In this document: positions 1 to 7,003 of the stretch, one piece after another
Numbering within the stretch: position 1 is the first letter of the stretch
Layout: each line of letters starts with the position of its first letter
Notes under the pieces: generated by a model
The model's database searches: none
Seen by the model: the letters and a program-made list of their open reading frames with translations, nothing else
Told to the model about the DNA's origin: nothing
Assembly (NCBI GenBank): GCA_003963005.1
Contig: RXJW01000153.1
Coordinates: 1-32,033, forward strand
Reading direction: 5' to 3'
Source: Burkholderiales bacterium
GTDB taxonomy: Bacteria > Pseudomonadota > Gammaproteobacteria > Burkholderiales > Burkholderiaceae_C
Length of the DNA stretch: 32,033 bases
Position numbers and translations under genes: made by a program

Positions 1-790
1 GGCGGTCATCTTCGGCATGCTCAACATCATCAACTTCGCCCACGGGGCGCTGTACATGATGGGGGCCTTCTTCGCCTGGATGGGGCTGGAGTACCTGGGG
101 CTGAACTACTGGGTCATGCTCGGCCTGGCGCCGCTGGCGGTGGGCGTGATCGGCATCGTCATCGAGCGGACCATGCTGCAGTGGCTCTACAAGCTCGACC
201 ACCTCTACGGCCTGCTGCTGACCTTCGGCATCACGCTCGTCATCGAGGGCGTGTTTCGCAGCTTCTACGGCGTGTCGGGCCAGCCCTACCAGGTGCCGGA
301 CCAGCTCACCGGCGCCACCAACCTCGGCTTCATGATCCTGCCCAACTACCGCGCCTGGGTGGTGGTGGCCTCGCTCGTCGTGTGCTTCGCGGTCTGGGCC
401 CTGATCGAGAAGACGTCGCTCGGCGCCAAGCTGCGTGCCGGCACCGAGAACCCCAAGCTCGTGCAGGCCTTCGGCATCAATGTGCCGCGCATGGTGACGC
501 TGACCTACGCCAGCGGCGTGGCGCTGGCGGCCTTTGCGGGCGTGCTCGCCGCGCCCATCCTGCAGGTGTCGGCGCTGATGGGCAGCAACCTGATCATCGT
601 CGTGTTCGCGGTGGTCGTCATCGGCGGCATGGGCTCGATCCTGGGCTCCATCCTGACCGGCCTGGGCCTGGGCATCGTCGAGGGCCTGACCAAGGTGTTC
701 TACCCGGAGGCCTCCAACACCGTCGTCTTTGTGGTGATGGCCATCGTGCTGCTCGTCCGCCCCGCCGGCCTTTTTGGCAAAGAGAAATGA
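1..790 (+). CDS. livH: Branched-chain amino acid ABC transporter permease LivH (5' partial)
   Basis: This is one of the two inner-membrane channel subunits of a high-affinity leucine/isoleucine/valine-type (LIV) uptake system. The frame is open from base 2 and the protein is already inside the conserved first part (INFAHGALYMMGAF), so the true start lies left of the window; the ATG at 17 is an internal Met. Several hydrophobic segments follow, and the family's EAA-like loop region (AKLRAGTENPKLVQAFGIN) is visible near the middle. The stop codon overlaps the livM start as ATGA, so the two permeases are translationally coupled. The LIV ATPases (LivG, LivF) and the binding protein are not in this window; they must lie upstream or elsewhere, because the next gene after livM is on the other strand. 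The substrate could also be a related amide or urea, since these permeases look alike. Confidence 0.93.
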   Translation, partial: AVIFGMLNIINFAHGALYMMGAFFAWMGLEYLGLNYWVMLGLAPLAVGVIGIVIERTMLQWLYKLDHLYGLLLTFGITLVIEGVFRSFYGVSGQPYQVPDQLTGATNLGFMILPNYRAWVVVASLVVCFAVWALIEKTSLGAKLRAGTENPKLVQAFGINVPRMVTLTYASGVALAAFAGVLAAPILQVSALMGSNLIIVVFAVVVIGGMGSILGSILTGLGLGIVEGLTKVFYPEASNTVVFVVMAIVLLVRPAGLFGKEK

Positions 791-1779
791 ACAAGAAGCT
801 GATCGGCTACGCGGCCCTCTTCATCGGCATCGGCCTGCTGCCGCTGCTTGGCGCCTACCCCGTCTTCGTGATGAAGGTGCTGTGCTACGCGCTGTTTGCC
901 TGCGCCTTCAACCTGCTGGTGGGCTTCACGGGGCTGCTGTCCTTCGGGCACGCGGCCTTTCTGGGCACGGCCGGCTATGTGTGTGGCCATGCGCTGAAGG
1001 TCTGGGGCCTGCCCACGCCGGTGGGCCTGCTGCTGGGCATGGGTGGCGCCGGGCTCGTGGGGCTGGTGTTCGGGCTGCTGGCCATCCGGCGCTCGGGCAT
1101 CTACTTCTCGATGATCACGCTGGCGCTGGCGCAGATGCTGTATTTCTTCTTTCTGCAGGCGCCTTTCACCGGCGGGGAGGACGGCCTGCAGTCGGTGCCG
1201 CGCGGCAGCTTCCTGGGCCTGCACCTGGAGCACGACCTGACCTTGTTCTACGTGGTGCTGGCGCTGTTCGTCGCAGCCTTCTGGCTCATCTACCGCATCG
1301 TGCACTCGCCCTTCGGCCAGGTGCTGACCTCCATCCGCGAGAACGAGGCCCGCGCCACGTCGCTCGGCTATGACACCGCGCACTTCAAGCTGCTGGCCTT
1401 CGTGCTGTCGGCGGCGCTGGCCGGCCTGGCGGGCGCGATGAAGACGCTGGTGCTGGGCTTCGCCACGCTGACCGACGCCATCTGGACCACCTCCGGCCTC
1501 GTCATCCTGATGACGCTCGTGGGCGGCATGGGCACGCTGACCGGCCCGATGGTCGGTGCCCTGGTCATCATCTCGCTGGAGAACAAGATCGGCGACTTCG
1601 GCACGCTGCTGGCCGACCTGACCGGCGTGGCCTGGTTCAACGGCCTGGGCGAGAGCGTCAGCCTCGTCACCGGGCTGATCTTCATCGTCTGCGTGCTGGC
1701 CTTCAGGCGCGGCTTGGTGGGCGAGGCGATGGCGCTGTGGGAGAAGCTGCAGGCGAAGCCCCCGCGGGCTTCCGCTTGA
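787..1779 (+). CDS. livM: Branched-chain amino acid ABC transporter permease LivM
   Basis: This is the second channel subunit of the LIV transporter, about 330 residues, which is normal for LivM. The start chosen is the ATG at 787, which overlaps the livH stop (ATGA) and has AAAGAG just upstream; the frame is open much further upstream, but only as a shadow of livH. The family signature GLLSFGHAAFLGTAGY is present near residue 55, followed by multiple hydrophobic helices and the cytoplasmic loop around SIRENEARATSLGYD. Its last 77 bases overlap, on the opposite strand, the end of the EamA-type exporter gene. No terminator is visible between the two convergent genes. Confidence 0.93.
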   Translation: MNKKLIGYAALFIGIGLLPLLGAYPVFVMKVLCYALFACAFNLLVGFTGLLSFGHAAFLGTAGYVCGHALKVWGLPTPVGLLLGMGGAGLVGLVFGLLAIRRSGIYFSMITLALAQMLYFFFLQAPFTGGEDGLQSVPRGSFLGLHLEHDLTLFYVVLALFVAAFWLIYRIVHSPFGQVLTSIRENEARATSLGYDTAHFKLLAFVLSAALAGLAGAMKTLVLGFATLTDAIWTTSGLVILMTLVGGMGTLTGPMVGALVIISLENKIGDFGTLLADLTGVAWFNGLGESVSLVTGLIFIVCVLAFRRGLVGEAMALWEKLQAKPPRASA

Positions 1780-2632
1780 AGACGAGCACATTCCCCGCCA
1801 TCACGAGCAGCAGGCCTGCCAGGGCGGGTGCCGTCCAGCGGTAGCCCTCGGCCCAGGCTGACACGTTGAGCGCCACCACCGGGAACAACACGGTGCTGTA
1901 GGCCGCGCGCTCCGGGCCGAGCCGGCCCACCAGCGTCAGGTAGGCGGTGAAGCCGATCACCGAGCCCGGGATGGCGAGGTACAGCAGCGCGCCGACGTAG
2001 CGCGGGCTGGGGTCGAACACCCACGGCACACCCGCCGCCGCGGCATAGCCCAGCAGCAGCGTCGTGCCGACGGCCATGCCCCAGGCATTCGTCTGCACCG
2101 GCTTGAGGCCCTGGCCCTGCAGCGCGGCGGACAGCAGGTTGCCGGTCGAGAAGCACAGCGTGCCGCCCAGCGCCCAGGCCAGGCCGGCCAGCGTGGACGC
2201 GCCGGCCTGGTGTGCCGTGATCTCCGGCCAGAACAGCAGCAGCAGCCCGCTCAGGCCCAATGCCCCGCCGCCCAGCACCTGCGGCGCGATGGCTCGGCCG
2301 TGCACCACCCGGGCCAGCAGCGCATTCCACAGCGCCGAGCTGGAGAACACGACGGCGACCAGGCCGCTGGCGATCAGCCGGCTCGCGTTCAGGAAGCAGA
2401 CGAAGTTCAGGCAGAACAGGCACAGCCCCTGCGCCAGCACCCAGCCCAGCGCCCGGCCGCGCGGCACGGCCAGTTGCCGCCGCCACACCAGCCACGCGAA
2501 CAGCACCGCCGCGGCGAGGCCGAAGCGGTAGGCGATGGACAGCGCGATGGGCACATCGCCCAGTTGCCACTTCAGGGCGATCCACGTCGTGCCCCAGATG
2601 AGCACGACCAGCACGTACAGCACGGTATTCAT
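1703..2632 (-). CDS. DMT-superfamily exporter (EamA domains)
   Basis: This is a predicted inner-membrane metabolite or drug exporter of the drug/metabolite transporter superfamily, 309 residues. It starts with the typical MNTVLYVLVVLIWGTTW segment and shows about ten hydrophobic helices arranged as two EamA repeats. The start at 2632 was chosen because the hydrophobic first helix begins immediately; the frame extends to 2701 only with a polar, unlikely N-terminus. The last 21 residues (Pro/Ala/Ser-rich) lie wholly antisense to livM and look like an unstructured tail added after the last helix. An AraC-type regulator is divergently transcribed 101 bases away and probably controls it. The substrate cannot be read from the sequence. 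Confidence 0.88.
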   Translation of the reverse strand: MNTVLYVLVVLIWGTTWIALKWQLGDVPIALSIAYRFGLAAAVLFAWLVWRRQLAVPRGRALGWVLAQGLCLFCLNFVCFLNASRLIASGLVAVVFSSSALWNALLARVVHGRAIAPQVLGGGALGLSGLLLLFWPEITAHQAGASTLAGLAWALGGTLCFSTGNLLSAALQGQGLKPVQTNAWGMAVGTTLLLGYAAAAGVPWVFDPSPRYVGALLYLAIPGSVIGFTAYLTLVGRLGPERAAYSTVLFPVVALNVSAWAEGYRWTAPALAGLLLVMAGNVLVFKRKPAGASPAASPTAPSPRPPSRA

Positions 2633-2660
2633 GCCGCCAGCATCGCGGCCAACGGTTCGG

Positions 2661-2692
2661 TGCGATTGCACATTCCTGCGGTTTGCGATCGC
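2661..2692. promoter_or_regulatory. Direct repeat, candidate AraC-type operator
   Basis: In the 101-base gap between the divergent EamA and AraC genes, TGCGATTGC (2661-2669) recurs as TGCGATCGC (2684-2692), matching at 8 of 9 positions and spaced 23 bp apart, close to two helical turns. AraC-family proteins typically bind two direct half-sites with this kind of spacing. The first copy also lies in a short palindrome GTGC-GATT-GCAC. The assignment is inferred from position and geometry only. Confidence 0.4.
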
Positions 2693-2733
2693 GCCGATCA
2701 CGCCGTGGCGACGCCAGCGCCTAGCATCGCGCC

Positions 2734-3636
2734 ATGCCGCCCCTGACTGCCGGAGCCACCGCCGACCTGCCCGTCTTCGACGTGCTGGGCCGCTCCCGCG
2801 CGCACCGGGAGCGCGAGCTGGCCATCGCCGGCGGTCTGCGCCTGGTGCAATGGCGCAACGACGGCGGGCGCATGGACTACGAACGCCCCGGCCACCACAC
2901 GCTGTCTGTCTACCTGCAGGGCGGCACCGACACCCACCTCGTCGAGACGCCCGGCGAAACCGGCCACCCGGGCTGCCACTGCATCCTGCCGGCCGAGCAC
3001 GAGTCGCACTGGAACGTGGCCGGGCCGCTGCGCTTCGTGCACCTGTACCTGTCCGACGCCACCTGGGCCGACCGCATCGTGCAGCTCCTGGATGCCGAGC
3101 CCCGGGCGATCACGCTGGAGCAGCGCATCTTCGGCCAGGACCCGACGCTGGCCGCCTGGGCCCAGGCCGTCGCCGCGCGCGACTGGCAGGACCCCGCCGA
3201 ACGCCTGCGCATCGACAGCCTGAGCCAGGCTGCGCTCGACCACCTCGTGCTTCAGGCGGCCCGCCCGCGACAGCGCCAGGCAGCCGAAAGGGCGGCCGGC
3301 GGCCTGAGCAGCGCCGCGCGGCGGCGGGTGCTGGCCTTCGTCGACGCGCACTTGGATGGTGCGGACTTGACGCTGCCGCGGCTCGCCGCCGAGGCCCATC
3401 TGTCCGAATTCCACTTCGCCCGGATGTTCCGCGTCAGCCTCGGCTGCAGCGTGCACGACTGGGTGGCCGCGCGACGCCTGGACCGTGCTCGGGCCCTGCT
3501 GCAGGGCACCGCCCTGCCGCTGGCTGACGTGGCGGCCGCCTGCGGCTACGCGAGCGCCAGCCACCTCAGCCGCCACGTCAAGGCGGCCACGGGCGCCACG
3601 CCGGGGCAGTGGCGCGGGGCCCTCGCCGGCGGTTGA
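2734..3636 (+). CDS. AraC-family transcriptional regulator
   Basis: This is a 300-residue DNA-binding regulator. The C-terminal third (about residues 195-297) is a double helix-turn-helix AraC domain: the segment LPRLAAEAHLSEFHFARMF forms the first HTH and the region LADVAAACGYASASHLSRH the second, with the usual TP..WR end. The N-terminal 180 residues carry no strong motif but resemble the small-ligand (cupin-like) sensing domains of AraC regulators. The gene is divergent from the EamA exporter, and a 9-bp direct repeat in the gap is a candidate site. The natural reading is local control of the exporter and of itself; the ligand is unknown. No good ribosome binding site precedes the ATG. Confidence 0.9.
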   Translation: MPPLTAGATADLPVFDVLGRSRAHRERELAIAGGLRLVQWRNDGGRMDYERPGHHTLSVYLQGGTDTHLVETPGETGHPGCHCILPAEHESHWNVAGPLRFVHLYLSDATWADRIVQLLDAEPRAITLEQRIFGQDPTLAAWAQAVAARDWQDPAERLRIDSLSQAALDHLVLQAARPRQRQAAERAAGGLSSAARRRVLAFVDAHLDGADLTLPRLAAEAHLSEFHFARMFRVSLGCSVHDWVAARRLDRARALLQGTALPLADVAAACGYASASHLSRHVKAATGATPGQWRGALAGG

Positions 3637-3729
3637 CCCCCGCAGCGGCAGCCTGCTGCCAAAGCGCCGTCAGCATTTACCAGCGAGTTAGGGGGGGCGC
3701 TGGCGGGCAGACAGGCGCACCATCGCGGC

Positions 3730-3876
3730 ATGGCCACGTCAGCCCGCTTCAAGTTCACCGCCACGCTCGTCGTGTCGCTGCTGGCGGGCGTGCTCACCCT
3801 GGCGGTCAGTGGCGACAACGACGGCAGCGACAGCCCGATGCGCATCGCCAGCCAGCTTCCACCGCCCCAGCGCTGA
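3730..3876 (+). CDS. Small predicted membrane or exported peptide (48 aa)
   Basis: This is a short reading frame of 48 codons that I do not recognise. It has a basic N-terminus (MATSARFKF) followed by a hydrophobic stretch of about 18 residues (ATLVVSLLAGVLTLAVSG), then an acidic, polar tail (DNDGSDSP) and a Pro-rich end. This layout fits a single-pass membrane peptide or a signal-peptide-led secreted peptide. It fills the gap between the AraC gene and the coiled-coil receiver gene on the same strand. No clear Shine-Dalgarno sequence is present. Chance open frames of this length are common at this GC content, so it is tentative; the hydrophobic then acidic pattern is the main support. Confidence 0.4.
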   Translation: MATSARFKFTATLVVSLLAGVLTLAVSGDNDGSDSPMRIASQLPPPQR

Positions 3877-3998
3877 CGCGCACCGGCCCGCGGCGTGACA
3901 AACGCCCCCGCTTCGGCACCCTTGAACGCCGCGTTCGCCCCATTGACACGCGGGGGCGCGATGATGCGCGTCTTTGTCGTTGCCGCTGCGCCTGAAAG

Positions 3999-5330
3999 AT
4001 GAACGAGCTGTTGACCTGGTCCCTGGCCGCCGTGGCGGTTGTCGTCGTGCTGCTGCTGCTGGGGCTGGGCTTGCGCCGCCAGCGCCAGGCGCGGGCCGAT
4101 GCGGATCGCCGCGAGGCGGCGCGGCTCGCCGCCGAGCAGGCCGCGTTTGCCGCGCGCGTCGCGGCTTCGCAGGATGGCGAGCAGGCCGAGGCCGACCAGG
4201 CCGCCGTGCGGGACGTGGAGGCCGCGCTGAACCAGCGCCTGGCCGAGCAGCGCGCCGAGGAAGAACGCATCGAGGCGGACCGTGTCCGCGCCGAACTGGA
4301 AGAGGCGGCCCGGCTGGCCGCCCAGGCCCAGGCTGCCCGCGAGGAGCAGGCCCGTCGCGAGGCCGAGGCCGCCGCCCAGGCCGAAGCTGACCGCCTGGCC
4401 CGCGAGCAGGCCGAGCGTGAAGCCGCCGAAGCCGCCGCTGCTGCCGAGCGTGCGGCCCGCGAAGCAGCCGAACGGGAGGCACAGGCCCGCCTGGAAGCCG
4501 AAGCCGCCGCCCGCGCCGAAGCCGAGCGCCTAGCCCGCGAACAGGCCGAGCGCGAAGCCGCCGCTGCCGCTGAACGCGCCGCCCGGGAAGCCGCCGAGCG
4601 CGAAGCACAGGCCCGTCGCGAGGCCGAAGCCGCGGCCCAGGCCGAAGCCGAGCGCCTGGCCCGCGAACAGGCCGAGCGCGAAGCGGCCGAAGCCGCCGCC
4701 GCCGAGCGCGCCGCCCGTGAAGCCGCCGAGCGCGAAGAACAAGCCCGCCGAGAGGCCGAGGCCGCCGCACAAGCGGAGGCCGAACGCCTGGCCCGCGAAC
4801 AGGCGGCGCGGGAAGCTGCCGAAGCCGCCGCTCGCGCGCAAGCCGAACGCGCCGAAGCCGAGCGCCGCGCCCGTGAGCAGGCCGAACGCGAAGCCGCAGC
4901 CGCTGCTGCCGCCGCAGCGGCCACCCCCACCGCCACGCGCGAACTCCAGGCCAGCGAAACCCTCGTCCTCGTCGCCGACGACTCCAAGATCGTCCGCGTC
5001 AAGATCAGCCGCCTGCTCGCCAGCCACAGCTACCGCGTCGCCCTGGCCGAAAGCGGCGAGCAGGCGCTGGAGCTGCTGGCTGCCGAACGGCCGCATGTCG
5101 TCATCACCGACGTCGAGATGCCCGGCATCGACGGCTTCGAGCTGACGCGGCAGGTGCGTGCCCACCCCGCGTGGTCCGACCTGCCCGTGCTGATGATCAC
5201 GTCCTCCGACGACAAGCGCGAGCAGGCCGACGCCGCCGGCGTGACCCAGCTGCTCGGCAAACCCTACTCGGAAGAAGCGCTCATCGCCGCGATCGAGAAG
5301 GCCCGCCTGGCCGTGCGCGTGCCGGCCTGA
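3999..5330 (+). CDS. Membrane-anchored coiled-coil protein with C-terminal receiver (CheY-like) domain
   Basis: This 443-residue protein has three parts. Residues about 5-25 form one hydrophobic helix, followed by RRQRQAR, predicting an N-out, C-in anchor. Residues about 30-305 are almost only Ala, Glu, Arg and Gln, a long predicted coiled coil or single alpha-helix resembling the TolA stalk, with nearly identical 42-45-residue repeats. Residues about 319-440 are a complete receiver domain: acidic pair D327/D328, phosphoacceptor D371 in ITDVEMPGIDGFE, T401 and K421. No output domain (DNA binding, GGDEF, HD) follows. No cognate kinase gene is adjacent. The likely role is a membrane-tethered phosphorylation-dependent protein-interaction hub, as in chemotaxis or polarity systems; this is inference. 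The ATG at 3999 is the only start that includes the membrane helix. Confidence 0.85.
   Translation: MNELLTWSLAAVAVVVVLLLLGLGLRRQRQARADADRREAARLAAEQAAFAARVAASQDGEQAEADQAAVRDVEAALNQRLAEQRAEEERIEADRVRAELEEAARLAAQAQAAREEQARREAEAAAQAEADRLAREQAEREAAEAAAAAERAAREAAEREAQARLEAEAAARAEAERLAREQAEREAAAAAERAAREAAEREAQARREAEAAAQAEAERLAREQAEREAAEAAAAERAAREAAEREEQARREAEAAAQAEAERLAREQAAREAAEAAARAQAERAEAERRAREQAEREAAAAAAAAAATPTATRELQASETLVLVADDSKIVRVKISRLLASHSYRVALAESGEQALELLAAERPHVVITDVEMPGIDGFELTRQVRAHPAWSDLPVLMITSSDDKREQADAAGVTQLLGKPYSEEALIAAIEKARLAVRVPA
4347..4865 (+). repeat. In-frame tandem repeats in the coiled-coil stalk
   Basis: Four near-identical units begin at residues 117, 162, 204 and 248 of the encoded protein, each opening with QAR(R/L)EAEAAA and continuing through RLAREQA(E/A)REAA and, in the first three, AAREAAERE. 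The unit lengths are 45, 42 and 44 residues; the differences come from indels in the central Ala run. DNA identity between units is also high, so they probably arose by tandem duplication and may vary in copy number between strains. Confidence 0.85.
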
Positions 5331-5427
5331 GCGCCCTCGTGCGGCGGGCCACGTGAATCGTCCCGGTTGTCGTGGGCGCCGGCTGCGGGCAGAGTGAGCG
5401 CTGTTTCTGCGCGCTGCGTCGCCTGCC

Positions 5428-5907
5428 ATGCCCGTCCCGACCCACCTGGCCCCGTTCTGGTCCGCCTTCACCGCCTCGGTGGCCGGTGTGGACGAGGGCC
5501 GCTTCTACGAGGCGTTCAGCTTCGGCGACAGCCAGGCCATGGCCGACGAACTCGCCGACCTCGTGCTGCGTGGCGTGAAGCGGGCCACCACCAGCGCGCT
5601 GTGGACCTTCGAGGAACACCGCAAGCCCTTGCCCGAGCCCGGTGACCTGAGCCTCGTCACCCGCGGCTCGGGCGAGCCCGTGTGCGTGATCCGGACGGCG
5701 TCGGTCGAGGTCCTGCCCTTTCGGTCGGTGACTGCCGAATTTGCAGCGGCCGAGGGTGAAGGCGACGGCTCTCTCTCGTTCTGGCAGGCCGCGCACCGGG
5801 ACTACTTCCAGCGCGAGTGCGCACGCGGCGGGCGCGAGTTCAGTGACGACATGCCGGTCGTCTGCGAGCACTTCACCGTGGTCTACCCGCGGGCTGCGGC
5901 GGGCTGA
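5428..5907 (+). CDS. ASCH-domain protein
   Basis: This 159-residue protein belongs to the ASCH superfamily, a small beta-barrel fold related to PUA domains that handles RNA or nucleosides; characterised members include ribonucleases and the N4-acetylcytidine amidohydrolase YqfB. The signature G-V-K-R-A-T-T lies at residues 49-55 and the FGD element at 32-34. The region EGDGSLSFWQAAHRDYF (about 111-127) and the C-terminal strand CEHFTVVYP match the family layout. The size is normal for the single-domain form. It is 97 bases after the receiver gene, on the same strand, with no obvious functional link. The exact substrate is not known. Confidence 0.87.
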   Translation: MPVPTHLAPFWSAFTASVAGVDEGRFYEAFSFGDSQAMADELADLVLRGVKRATTSALWTFEEHRKPLPEPGDLSLVTRGSGEPVCVIRTASVEVLPFRSVTAEFAAAEGEGDGSLSFWQAAHRDYFQRECARGGREFSDDMPVVCEHFTVVYPRAAAG

Positions 5908-6133
5908 TCTGCGCGGCAGCCCGCTGCGACGACGTGTTCAACCCGCCCGAGCAGGCGATGCCGCGTCGCATGGGCCGAAGCCACGCGCAGGCCGAGCACC
6001 GGCGCCGCCCCGCGCCTGACCCCAACCTCGGGTCGCTCGCGATGCTGGCTGCGCTCGCCCGGCTGTTGCTCGACCGTGACCGATAGGCGTCTGCACCGAT
6101 CCCGCGTATCGTCCGGTGGCCTCCGAGGACGCC

Positions 6134-6994
6134 ATGGACTTCCAACGCTTCACCGCCCCCGACCCGGCCGCCCACGAGGCTGCCATCGCCGAGCACCGTG
6201 CCCGGCTGGCTGCCGCCCAAGGTGACCTGGCGGTCCTCGACGCCACCGCGGATCTCGCCGGCCTGCTCACCACCGCTCGCAGCGAGGCCGAAGCCGTCGC
6301 GCTGCTCGAACCGCAGCGCGGGTGCGCTGCGACCCTGAGCCACGAGGAGGCCGCCGGCTGGTTCTGGAACGCCTACGCCACCGCCCTGCAATACCTGGGG
6401 CGGCGCGACGAGGGCGAGCCCGTCTTCGCGCAGGCGCTGGCCGTGTCGCGGGCCGGCGGCTGGCGGCGGCTGCAGGCCTTGGTGCTGCAGCACTGGGGCC
6501 GCAGCCTGGTGGAGCAGGGGCGCCTGGACGACGCTCGGGCCCGCTTCGAGGAGGCGCTGGCCATCCGCCGCGAACTGGACGACCCGCGCGCCTCCAGCAC
6601 CGAACGCGCGCTCGCAGGCCTGGCCGAATGGCGCGCCCTGTTGCAAGGCAGCTGCCACTGCGGCGCCGTGCGGCTGACGCTGCCCTGGCGCCCCGACCAG
6701 GCCACGCGCTGCAACTGCTCGCTGTGCCGCCGCACTGCCGGCGTGTGGGCCTACTTCCCGGTCGGCAGCGTCCAGGTCCAAGGCCACCCCGAGCACACCA
6801 CCGCCTACGTCTGGGGCGACAAGACCCTGAGCAACTTCCGCTGCCTGCACTGCGGCAGCGTCACCCACTGGGAGCCGCTGGGCGACGCAGGCACCAAGCA
6901 GGGCGTCAACCTGAACAACTTCGACCCCGCGCTGCTCGACGGCATGCGTGTGCGGCGCTTCGATGGCGCACAGACCTGGGAGTTCCTCGACTGA
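6134..6994 (+). CDS. TPR-like N-terminus fused to a GFA zinc-binding domain
   Basis: This is a 286-residue protein with two halves. Residues about 1-165 are helical and resemble tetratricopeptide repeats (for example YATALQYLGRRDEGEPVFAQ and a second unit near SLVEQGRLDDARARFEEAL). Residues about 168-286 form a complete GFA (glutathione-dependent formaldehyde-activating enzyme/centromere protein V) domain with the zinc ligands C174-x-C176, C193-x-C195-x2-C198 and C237-x2-C240. GFA proteins are usually stand-alone at about 120-140 residues and begin just before the first CxC, so this fusion is unusual. The start chosen is ATG 6134 with GAGGA four bases upstream; GTG 6116 is also in frame. Most GFA proteins have no proven formaldehyde role, so the function is open. 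Confidence 0.82.
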   Translation: MDFQRFTAPDPAAHEAAIAEHRARLAAAQGDLAVLDATADLAGLLTTARSEAEAVALLEPQRGCAATLSHEEAAGWFWNAYATALQYLGRRDEGEPVFAQALAVSRAGGWRRLQALVLQHWGRSLVEQGRLDDARARFEEALAIRRELDDPRASSTERALAGLAEWRALLQGSCHCGAVRLTLPWRPDQATRCNCSLCRRTAGVWAYFPVGSVQVQGHPEHTTAYVWGDKTLSNFRCLHCGSVTHWEPLGDAGTKQGVNLNNFDPALLDGMRVRRFDGAQTWEFLD

Positions 6995-7003
6995 GCGCTG
7001 ACG

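Noticed and set aside
3647..3660. Possible terminator (GGCAG-cctg-CTGCC) after the AraC gene
   Set aside because: The stem is only five base pairs and no T-run follows.
3943..3948. Perfect TTGACA -35 box upstream of the coiled-coil receiver gene
   Set aside because: No acceptable -10 hexamer lies 16-18 bases downstream, and the match can arise by chance.
5958..6086. 42-codon frame between the ASCH and TPR-GFA genes
   Set aside because: It is Arg/Ala/Pro-rich as random high-GC frames are, with weak ribosome binding site and no recognisable motif.
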